DNA of 64,000 bases, from NCBI GenBank assembly GCA_958510825.1, contig OY294049.1, positions 6,820,001 to 6,884,000 of the forward strand. Direction: 5' to 3'. The notes below the pieces were generated by a model. It ran no database searches and had not been told where the DNA came from. It saw only the letters and a program-made list of their open reading frames with translations. This stretch comes from Brachypterus glaber. Lineage: Eukaryota; Arthropoda; Insecta; Coleoptera; Kateretidae. Made by a program: the position numbers and the translations under genes. Each line of letters opens with the position of its first letter. Position 1 is the first letter of the stretch. Shown here piece after piece: positions 56,194 through 64,000 of the stretch.

Positions 56194-56534
56194 TGTACTG
56201 TATCAATTCATCAATAAACATTTCATAACATTTCTGGGCAAAAATATTAGTTCTTATCTAACAGTTCATTATTTTAGGAACTATTATTTAAAATAATAAA
56301 AACAACAAAGGTCATTTTGTGCATAAATACACATACTTCAAAAAGTTAAACTGTTTTAAATGTAAAACGTTCCTCATACTTTTTAGAAAAAGCGTGAGAA
56401 GTTTTAAATTGTTGATCGTTTTCATGATAAAATGATATTTGATTTATTATACACTTTAACTTCTTAAAATATTCTTATTTATACAGGGTAATTAAAAAAA
56501 TTGGTTACAAAATGTTTAAGCGGTTAATGTAATG

Positions 56535-56830
56535 AAAACTTTTATTATTAAGAAAGTTATCTATCTGTCGTTAAGATCAAATAGACAGCAAACAGTGAAT
56601 AGTACCATTTCATCCTTTTTGGGAATCATCAGCACTGTGTATCTTGTATGTTGCTAATATTCAAATAAAACGTTAGATAGATATAGAAGCATAGTGCCAT
56701 CTATTGATCTGTTCACTTGTTCCCAAAAGGCAAATCGCCACAATTTAGGGTGTACAATAACGTGCATATAAAGTGCTACGGACCTAAACCTTTATATGAA
56801 ACTTTAGCCGGTTAAGCAGAGTTAAATAAG
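56535..56830 (-). repeat. Inverted copy of the repeat at 27270-27560
   Basis: GATTTGCCTTTTGGGAACAA on the minus strand, and TTATCTATCTGTCG, CCTTTTTGGGAATCATCAGC and CACTGTGTATCTTGTATG on the plus strand, correspond to the complement of the 27270-27560 copy. It follows a TACAGGG element end at 56483. Confidence 0.75.
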
Positions 56831-56867
56831 TTAAGAATTGACAGTCTATAAAAATATATATATATTT

Positions 56868-57165
56868 TTATCCAATACATACAGATAATGGGACAATTAC
56901 CAGCTTTATTTTAAATAGATAAACTCAATAATACTTTATTGAGTGGATAATTATTTATTTTACCCACTTAACTGTCACTTGTCAAATTATTTTTTTGTAA
57001 ATGTCATTAAAATTTTTAATAAAAATATGAATTTCTAAGCTATTTATTGGATAAAACCTTGTATGTCACTCGAAAATTAACCTGCTTGGCTGACGCCAGG
57101 TTAATTTTCTCAGGAGCAATATCTTACTTTACCTACTAGTACCATAAATAACTATTATACACTGT
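56868..57165 (-). repeat. Hairpin repeat, inverted copy
   Basis: The complement of the repeat at 30818-31150, including TTAACCTGC-TTGGCTGACGC-CAGGTTAA (one base shorter on one arm) and the AACCTTGTATG, CCAATAAATAGCTTAG and CTCAATAA blocks. Confidence 0.8.
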
Positions 57166-57379
57166 CAATTCTTGACCTATTTTATATTTTAGACCAGCAG
57201 AATAGTGAATACCTTACCGCATAAATATTTACTATGTAAATATGGTATCAGTTGCTGATCCAGTAACTTTATCCTAAATTATGACAACATCGCAATTCTT
57301 TTTGGGTTCTGTGTCAATGCCCAAGAGGAGCTTAAATCCAAAAGTTAGTCGCCCCATCCCCCTGAGAAATTTCGCCATT

Positions 57380-57560
57380 AAAGGGGTGAGTTTTTATTTT
57401 GGATATAACTTATGACTTGTTGAAAAAGAATCTCTACAAAAATGGTCATCTGACACTTTTCAATTAGTGCATAATTGTGGTATAGGCCTACAGGGCACAG
57501 TGGGTCAGAAATAAAAAAATATGACAAAACTCTGAATTTTTGTGTACTTATATTTTCGGT
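57380..57560 (+). repeat. Diverged third copy of the 2627/19450 repeat
   Basis: ATAACTTATGACTTGTTGAA, CATCTGACACTTTTCAATTA, CACAGTGGGTCAGAAATAAA and ACAAAACTCTGAATTTTTG align loosely with the copy at 19450-19640. The overlapping antisense ORFs are shadows. Confidence 0.5.
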
Positions 57561-58165
57561 ACCTCCGATTTCGAATGTCATAGTGAACAATCTTAAAAAA
57601 AAAAAAATCCGCGCCACTAGGGTAAAACATATTTTATTTTGTATTTTTGATTTTGCTTTTCCAAAAGTTTTAATGGATCATATTCAAATATAATTAAACG
57701 AAAATAAAAAATATAAAGGTAGTTTTTTTAACTTTATTGCTTTTATGATAAAAAAAAGCATGGGAACCATTCATTTGCATTTATATGGCAAACTGATCTG
57801 GAATGCTCTTGTTGCAATTTAATCGTTAAACAGTAAGTGACTTAAAATTTAGAGTAAAATTCTATCATTCACTAGAAAATCGCATTGGTCAAACATAAAT
57901 CATGTTCTCCGTTATCATGTTTAGTTATATTGGCAACAATTCTTTGTTACTTTTTTATTTATGCTGCGGTTTGCTGAAGAGTTTAAATACATATTAGTCT
58001 AAGAATGCTTTTTTACCCTTTTATAAAAGCAATAAAATTCCAAAAAAGTACCTTAATATTTTTCATTTTTGTTTAACCATATTTGACCCTAACCTGTAAA
58101 CTATCTAAATTACAAAAAAGAGCTTTTGTAACTGCAAAAAGTTTTATTATTGAATGTGGCCTTCT

Positions 58166-58380
58166 AATTAATAGTTATTTATGGTACTAGTGGGTAAAGT
58201 AAGATATTGAAGAAGAAAATTAACCTGCGAGGCGTCAGCCAAGCAGGTTAACTTTTGAGAGGACAATATCGGTTTACCCATGAGTGCCATACAAGGTTTT
58301 ATCCAATAAATAGCTTAGGAATTCATATTTTTATTAAAAATTTTAATGACATTTACAAGAAAATAATTTAACAAGTGACT
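58166..58380 (+). repeat. Hairpin repeat, direct copy
   Basis: Matches 30818-31020 almost base for base: TTATTTATGGTACTAGTGGG, AAATTAACCTGCGAGGCGTC, AGCCAAGCAGGTTAAC and ATGAGTGCCATACAAGGTTT. It ends shortly after AATTTAACAAGTGACT. Confidence 0.85.
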
Positions 58381-58753
58381 GATTTGAAGTAACTTTTTAA
58401 TGTAGAAAAATTAAAATCTTCAACTCGAGGACTTAAAAATTTTCTACTTAAACTTACGCGAGCGTTAAAAATTGCATTAACGTCTAAATATTTTTATCTT
58501 AATAAAAAATGAAAAATTAGGTTGCTTCAAATCTAGTTATCCAAATCAAATATTAAAATGAATTTCAGTGATTAAATGTCTTGGGCTGTTTTCCACTCTT
58601 CCGCGAGGAAAATTTTCTTACGGAAGGAAAATGCTGACTGAACTTTAATTATTAAAAGTATTTATAATAAAAAAAAACAAATTAAAATTATTTCCGCAGT
58701 TAGAATTAAGAAAAAAATAATTTGAAAAACGTTAATTAAGATTTATTATAGTT

Positions 58754-59595
58754 GGGGAAGTCAGGGTTAACTGGGCTACAGGGTTAACTGGCCCACCTGG
58801 ATTTTATCAACTTTTTTTTTTTAGTATTGGCACCTTAGGGCAAATTCTAGTGATATTTAGTTGTAGTAAAGAAAGTTAATTTTTTTCGATTCAAAGTGGG
58901 TATTTACCTTAAATTTTATTTTTTAATTAATACTTTTTTATTAATAGGAGGATCTAGACTAATATTTTACCTAATATACTGAGTATTTTATTAATTATTC
59001 TGCATAATTTCCGCCTTCTAATATCTTATTAAGTAATAAAATTTTATGATTTTATTCAGTGGTGTCATTCAGGGTTAACTGGTTCGGGGTTAACTGGACC
59101 ACTTATGTCAATATTAATTAGTTCGGGGTTAACTGGGCCATGTCTAGTTAATCCCTACCATTTAACCCTGATATATATCCAATATTTAACATATTATGTT
59201 GTCTATTTTTATGTTAGAATTAAATTTTATTTGATTTCAAATCGTCCTGCGGGGTCAACTGGTTTATCATTAATAACTTTTTTTATATAAATAATATTTG
59301 TCCGAAGTATTAATATGTTCTAACTATAGCTTGGAAGAAGGGATTTGAAGTTTTTATGTAAAAAATATCAAACGTTAACATTTGAAATATTTTTTTTTCA
59401 AAATTAATGGAGAGCCCCTAGCACAAGCCAAAAGCTTATTTCGGGCTCTCCATGATCATGTACAATTTTTCAAGAAATAAACTATAAACAATAGTATTAA
59501 TCTACCTTTTGCTATAGAAAATATTTGAAAGTTGTTTACAGGTTTTTCAAAAACTCGATATGAAAAAAAGCGGCCCAGTTAACCCGACTTCCCCT
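58754..59595. mobile_element. Iterated-word TIR element GGGTTAACTGG
   Basis: Left TGGGGAAGTCAGGGTTAACT then GGGCTACAGGGTTAACTGGCCCACC; right complement TAGGGGAAGTCGGGTTAACT then GGGCCGC. The word GGGTTAACTGG/GGGGTTAACTGG recurs at 59072, 59089, 59124 and 59251. 840 bases. The short ORF inside is not a gene. Confidence 0.82.
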
Positions 59596-59919
59596 ATTAC
59601 ATTCTCTACCTTTAGTTACCAAAATGTGTTAAGTAATAAATACTGTAATTATTACTTTACTATTTTTAACAAAGCTTGTGATGATTAGTGCTGGTAAAAA
59701 TGTTTAATAATATAATTCCTTTTAGACTTAGTTGGCATATACACTGAAAAACAATCTAGTAGACTTAACCAGAAAAAAAGTAAAATATGGCACGTCCATT
59801 TTTCCGGTTAATGCAACAGAATTCATATGCCTGTGTAGTTAAGATGACAAATATTTGTTATCTTAACTATATAGTTATTGCCTTAACTACGTATTTGTTG
59901 CTTTTAAGCACTAATATCG

Positions 59920-60534
59920 TACACGGAAAAAACAATCTAGTTGCCTGAAATAGAAAAATAGTATGACTATTTTTCTGGTTAGTTCGACCAGAATTCTGTA
60001 TTTGGCAACTTTACATTTGATTATAGTGACAAATGTGTAGTTTTTAAATGACCAGAATTCTGTATTTGGCAACCTTTCATTTGGTTATAGTGACAAATGT
60101 GTAGTTTTTAAACGACCAGAGTTCTGTATTTGGCAACCTTATATTTGGTTATACGGACAAATGTGGTTATAGTGAAAAAGGTGTAGTTTTTAAACGGCCA
60201 GAATTCTGTATTTGGCAACCTTACACTTAGTTCTAGTGACAAATGTGTAGTTTTTAAACGACCAGAATTCTGTATTTGGCAACCTTACATTTGGTTATAT
60301 TGACAAATGTGTAGTTTTTAAACCACCAGAATTCTGTATTTGGCAACCTTACATTTGGTTATAGTGTCCAAACCTTACATTTAGTTATAGTGACAAATGT
60401 GTAGTATTTAAACTATACTATAACCAAATGTAAGGTTGCCAAATACAGAATTCTGGTCGAGCTAACCATAAAAATAGTCGTGCCATACTTTACTATTTTT
60501 CTATTTCAGGCAACTAGATTGTTTTTTTCGTGTA
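59920..60534. mobile_element. TIR element ACACGGAAAAAACAATCTAG with internal minisatellite
   Basis: Left TACACGGAAAAAACAATCTA then GTTGCCTGAAATAGAAAAATAG. The right end is the complement (CTATTTTTCTATTTCAGGCA, ACTAGATTGTTTTTTTCGTG, TA). Inner arms also include GACCAGAATTCTGTATTTGG on the left and CCAAATACAGAATTCTGGTC on the right. A roughly 65-base minisatellite fills the centre. A related degenerate end lies at 59742 (ACACTGAAAAACAATCTAGT). Confidence 0.82.
59985..60420. repeat. Minisatellite, about 65-base unit, six to seven copies
   Basis: The unit consists of GACCAGAATTCTGTATTTGG, CAACCTTACATTTGGTTATA, GTGACAAATGTGTAGTTTTT and AAAC. CTGTATTTGGCAAC recurs near 59998, 60060, 60126, 60209, 60272 and 60338, a spacing of 63-66 except for one 17-base insertion. 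Confidence 0.9.
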
Positions 60535-60922
60535 TGATTTTAGTGCTTTTATGTGTACTTTTTCTTAGCAAATATATGTTGAGGGATTTTTAATGTAGTT
60601 TTTAATAAACCAGAAAGCTGTATTTGGCAACCTTACATTTGGTTATATTGACAAATGTGTATTTTTTAAACGACCAGAATTCTGTATTTGGCAACCTTAC
60701 ATTTGGTTATATTGACAAATGTGTAGTTTTTAAACGACCAGAATTCTGTATTTGGCAACCTTACATTTAGTTATAGTGACAAATGTGTAGTTTTTAAATT
60801 ACACTATTACCAAATGTACGGTTGCCAAATACAGAATTCTGGTCGAACTAACCATAAAAATAGTCGTGCTATACTATTTACTATTTTTATATTTCAGGCA
60901 ACTAGACTGTTTTTTCCGTGTA
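60535..60922. repeat. Tandem duplication of the element's right part and flank
   Basis: Three more minisatellite units (60600-60800) and a second right terminus (TATTTCAGGCAACTAGACTG then TTTTTTCCGTGTA, ending 60922). The sequence following each right terminus (ATGATTTTAGTGCTTTTAT, ACTTTTTCTTAGCAAATATAT) is duplicated at 60535-60595 and 60923-60985, showing a segmental duplication of about 388 bases, probably by unequal exchange within the array. Confidence 0.8.
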
Positions 60923-60985
60923 TGATTTTAGTGCTTTTATTTATACTTTTTCTTAGCAAATATATCTTAAGGGATTATTTGAATA

Positions 60986-61856
60986 TTGGAATATCTGGAA
61001 AAGAAATACACCTTCAGTATCATAAAATGCAAAAATATAGTTCGATTTAGATAAGTATAAGTATGAAAAATAGGTGAAACGCAAATGATAGAGTGTCCCC
61101 GTGAAAATTCTTTGCTGGGAAATAAACAAACGAAAGAGCATAAATCTGTGAGTTGAACAAATCGTTTAACAAATCGTTTGGATTAGAGAACGCCCTGACT
61201 AACCTATTTTTCATGCCTCTATTCCGCCCTTTTTGCCTTTGAAAAGATTCTGCAAAAACGGCACAGACGAAGTTACATCGGCACTTTGTGCTACTAAGAG
61301 CGTCGATGTAAAATCTTTGACCATGTTTGTTTCACATTTCTCGACGTTTTAGACCTTTCTGAGTCGAAATCAGTGAAAAAATTTTTTTCGTCCGTCTGTC
61401 TGTATGTCTACCTACTGTAAACTCGATAAGTCCATTTCTAAATAAGATATCGATAAGCGGTTTTTTGTATATTGTTTCTTATCATATTTCGAAGAGCGTT
61501 TTTTTTCAGCATATCTCACTTATTTATAACCCGATTTCAAAAAATAATATTTTAAATAAAAGCTGTTTAGCCCTATAAAAAATGTTATATACCGTTTTTT
61601 TTTGCTAGAATATAAAGTTTTGGGGATACATACTTTCAAACTTTAATAAATTATGCAGGTGTATATATGGTTGCCTATTCACGTAATGCACAACATTCGT
61701 TTTCATAACGTTTCAAATTAGTGCCTAGTGCCTAGTGCCCATGTTTTGACAAGGTGCTTGCAACTGTTCATTTTAAATTTAAAACGTCTCTGTACTTAAT
61801 TGTTTTAATGAGTTCACACTATTATGAAATGTTGCCATATCAACATTGTCTTTTTA
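60986..61856. other. Non-coding stretch with GTCTGTCTGTATGTCTACC run
   Basis: No gene recognised. The GACA/TGTC-type run at 61391-61415 resembles those at 24925, 29631 and 47745. Confidence 0.4.
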
Positions 61857-62997
61857 TACACGGTGTATTTGAAATAGGGTCCGAAATTTTAAGGTGTGAT
61901 TCTACATCAGATTATATGAAAAAAAGTTCCTATAAACATATGTCTAAAAATGCGCCCTAAGGGAGCTACGTCTCTTTCAAAGTAGGTAAAAAATTCGGTT
62001 TTTATTTAATAACTCAGAAACCCTTTGGGATATAGCAACAAGGCTTTGCATGTGAACTAATTTTAATAAGGGCCATCTTCGTATGTTATTTTCATGTACT
62101 TATTTCAAACAGGGGTGTGCAAAACGCATGGGGCCTCATCAGTTTTTTGTCCCAAACTTTTTTCTGTGTAACTTTTTTGTAATTTTATTTTTGGTATTTG
62201 ATTCCTCAGGTCAAAATACATAAAAAACATACTCTTGCTGTAACACTGTAGGACTAACCGTTTTCGAGAAAAAATAATTTGAAGGTGAAATTTCGCGGTT
62301 CGTGGACGAAAAATTAAATACTAAAGTTGAAAACCAAAATTTTATTGATGTAGGGTTATATCGAAAATTAAGAAAAAAAATTTCTATACATGTATGTCGA
62401 AAAATCGTTTTTAAAGCTACTATGGCCCCTTAAAAATGGTGCATTTTTACAAGACCATAGCTCCCTTAGGATTGATTTTTGGAAGTATCTGTATGTAATG
62501 ATTTTTCTTATTTTATGTACATTTACCCTACATCATTGAAATTTCGGTTTTCAACATTTTAGTATTTAATTTTTCGTCTTCGTACCGTGAAATTTTACCT
62601 TCAAATTAATTTTTCTCGAAAACGGTTAGTCCTACAGTGTTACAATCACAGGACCTTTTTTTATGTATTTTGACCTAAAGAATCATATACCAAACTAAAA
62701 TTACAAAAAAGTTACACAGAAAAAAGATTGGGATAAAAACTGATGACGTCCCCCCGTTTCGCACACCCCTGTTTAAAATAAGTACATAAAAATAACATTC
62801 GAAGATGGCTCTTATTAGGATTAGTTTACGTGCACCTCGTTGCTATATCTCAAAGGGTTCCTGAGTTATTAAATAAAACCGCGTAGCTCCCTTACGACGC
62901 ATTTTTAGACAGGTTTATAGGAACTTTTATTCATATTTTCTGATGTAGAATCACCCCTAAAATTTTGGACCCTATTTCAAATACACCGTGTATACTT
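61857..62997. mobile_element. 1.1-kb palindrome ACACGGTGTATTTGAAATAGG
   Basis: Left ACACGGTGTATTTGAAATAG then GGTCC; right GGACCCTATTTCAAATACAC then CGTGT. Pairing goes on through GTGATTCTACATCAGATTAT, CCTAAGGGAGCTACG, GGGGTGTGCAAAACGC / GCGAAACGGGGG..CACACCCC, TTGATTCCTCAGGTCAAAAT and CCTACAGTGTTAC to the centre near 62430. It shares blocks with 12743-13484 and 27560-27900. The 68-codon ORF at its left end is not a gene. Confidence 0.85.
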
Positions 62998-63065
62998 GCA
63001 TTATTGCAATAACTACATAGTAATATAGATAACTAATAGTACACGGAAAAAAGTAAAAAATCAAA

Positions 63066-63136
63066 AAAGTAGTCAGGGGATGGGCCTCGAACCTTTCGGA
63101 TGGCAGCAAGTCACATTTACCTCTGCACCACGAGTC
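63066..63136 (-). ncRNA. tRNA-like Pol III promoter (SINE head or tRNA pseudogene)
   Basis: On the minus strand, TGGTGCAGAGG (63120-63130) fits box A and GGTTCGAGGCC (63083-63093) fits box B exactly, with 26 bases between them, shorter than in most tRNAs. CCCCTGACTACTTTTTTG follows, with a T-run terminator. The acceptor and T stems do not pair properly, so this is not an intact tRNA gene. It sits next to an ACACGGAAAAAA element end (63039-63050). Confidence 0.5.
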
Positions 63137-63235
63137 AACTGTTAAAATTAGTTCCTAAGGTTTAGTACAGTATATAATGTTATTTTGTCATTCAAGTGTG
63201 CCCTTATAATATATTTTTTGTTTTTAAATGTTTTT

Positions 63236-63370
63236 AAAAGTTTAACCCCCAATAACTTTTTTTTTTTCGAATCATTTTTAAAAACAATAGGAATAATTCT
63301 CTTATAGAACCTAATTTTTCCTGAAAATTTCGAGTCTATCGGATAATTTGTTCTTGTGTTATTGTGTCTA
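63236..63370. repeat. Copy of the 47580-47720 repeat unit
   Basis: GTTTAACCCCCAATAACTTT, AAAAACAATAGGAATAATTC, TTTTTCCTGAAAATTTCGAG and TTGTTCTTGTGTTATTGTG match the second unit at 47583-47715. Confidence 0.65.
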
Positions 63371-63585
63371 CAAAAAACGTATATAGGACTTTTAATGTAT
63401 CCAAGAATTTTTTGTACAGGAGGTTTTTTGGCGATTTTGGGAAATTCGAAACTACCGGCTTATAATATTCTAGCTCTTACGCGCTGTGAATAATACGCTG
63501 AGAGCTTGTTACCGTGGTAAATACTAAACGTTTTTGCTTATATGAAACCCCACGAAAGTTTAGTTAACATAAACTGTTTATTGTT

Positions 63586-63987
63586 CCATCAATCTATTTT
63601 CCAACATGTGCGCCATCTATTGCTAGATGTAGACAACTACTCATACCTCTCCTAGTCTGGAGACTTTGAATGGTAGCAAGTGTGTGTTTTAAGCGTCTTA
63701 AGCACATAGTACCACTAACGTGTGGTTAGACGTAGAATTAATAAAGACAGAATTTTTTAATTTTAAACAAAATTATAAAAATATTAATTTATTATTCCAT
63801 CAATCTATTTTCCAATCATCGTACAGAGGTATATTGGTAGACTGACAGTTTCGGGCTGCTGGCCCTCTTCAGTACCAAGAGTCAACTCTGCACGCTAATT
63901 AAGAAAACGTTTTTAGACTTTATTCGCAGGAATATAGTCATTAGATTGATGTAGACTTGTGCTCATTCTATTGCTAGATGTAGACAA
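63586..63987. repeat. Two copies of a CCATCAATCTATTTTCCAA / CTATTGCTAGATGTAGACAA module
   Basis: The two words lie 12 bases apart at 63586-63604 and 63617-63636. They recur at 63797-63815 and 63968-63987, now separated by about 150 bases that contain the hammerhead ribozyme. The second module is thus a longer version of the first. Probably tandem parts of one retroelement (Penelope-like by association with the ribozyme, inference). Confidence 0.65.
63820..63894 (-). ncRNA. Type I hammerhead ribozyme
   Basis: Read on the minus strand, stem I is CGUGCAGAG (outer) plus UUGGUA (inner), pairing with UACCAA and CUCUGUACG (one G-U pair) across an internal loop (UUGACUC opposite UAUAC). The catalytic box CUGAAGA fits CUGANGA. 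Stem II is GGGC/GCCC with loop CAGCA. GAAA follows. Stem III is three base pairs (ACU/AGU) with loop GUC. The triplet GUC precedes the predicted cleavage site, between plus-strand positions 63839 and 63840. All conserved core positions are present. Very short stem III is the form known from Penelope-like retroelements. Self-cleavage is predicted, not shown. Confidence 0.85.
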
Positions 63988-64000
63988 TATCACTCTGTAC

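Noticed and set aside
59985..60800. Regularly spaced repeats tested as a CRISPR array
   Set aside because: The repeats are contiguous about 65-base tandem units without unique spacers, and the DNA is clearly eukaryotic.
62140..62180. CTGATGA-containing words (complement strand at 62145 and plus strand at 62740) tested as hammerhead cores
   Set aside because: No GAAA box or stem II at the required distance. They are parts of the 61857-62997 palindrome.

Overview
The window looks like animal, almost certainly insect, nuclear DNA. It is very AT-rich, has one spliced protein gene with large introns, and is packed with terminal-inverted-repeat (TIR) elements, LINEs and microsatellites. A beetle or another insect with a large genome would fit, but the sequence alone does not fix the order.

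Layout. (1) 1-14,408: the 3' part of a spliced plus-strand gene for a zona pellucida (ZP) domain protein that I read as the quasimodo (qsm) orthologue. Three coding exons (1171-1401, 3916-4063, 14031-14408) have matching phases and GT/AG borders. They encode most of the ZP-C module, an RRRR furin-type site and a hydrophobic C-terminus resembling a GPI signal. Earlier exons lie left of the window. (2) The roughly 10-kb last intron carries an apparently intact two-ORF LINE (about 8.5-12.4 kb) in the same orientation, several foldback elements and a long TA microsatellite. (3) 14.4-55.7 kb: no convincing host gene. It is a mosaic of foldback/MITE elements, many nested, with decayed LINE pieces at 25.5 and 52.3 kb. 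A run of related TIR elements whose ends iterate short words occupies 28-43 kb, and another member lies at 58.8 kb. (4) 55,801-56,193 (minus): an intact 130-codon ORF with a signal peptide, a good candidate for a small secreted protein. (5) 56.5-64 kb: more repeats, including a minisatellite-bearing TIR element (59.9-60.9 kb), a 1.1-kb palindrome (61.9-63.0 kb), a tRNA-like Pol III promoter (63.1 kb) and a complete hammerhead ribozyme on the minus strand (63,820-63,894).

Most notable observations: the type I hammerhead ribozyme at the right end and a weaker hammerhead-like motif at 17.07 kb; a U UUU UUA heptamer in the short ORF1/ORF2 overlap of the LINE, whose ORF2 has no ATG before the endonuclease; the set of TIR elements with the same architecture but different iterated words; and nested long palindromes that would form long hairpins if transcribed. 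No CRISPR array, rRNA or complete tRNA gene was seen. Everything was read by eye, so element borders are approximate unless base matches are given.
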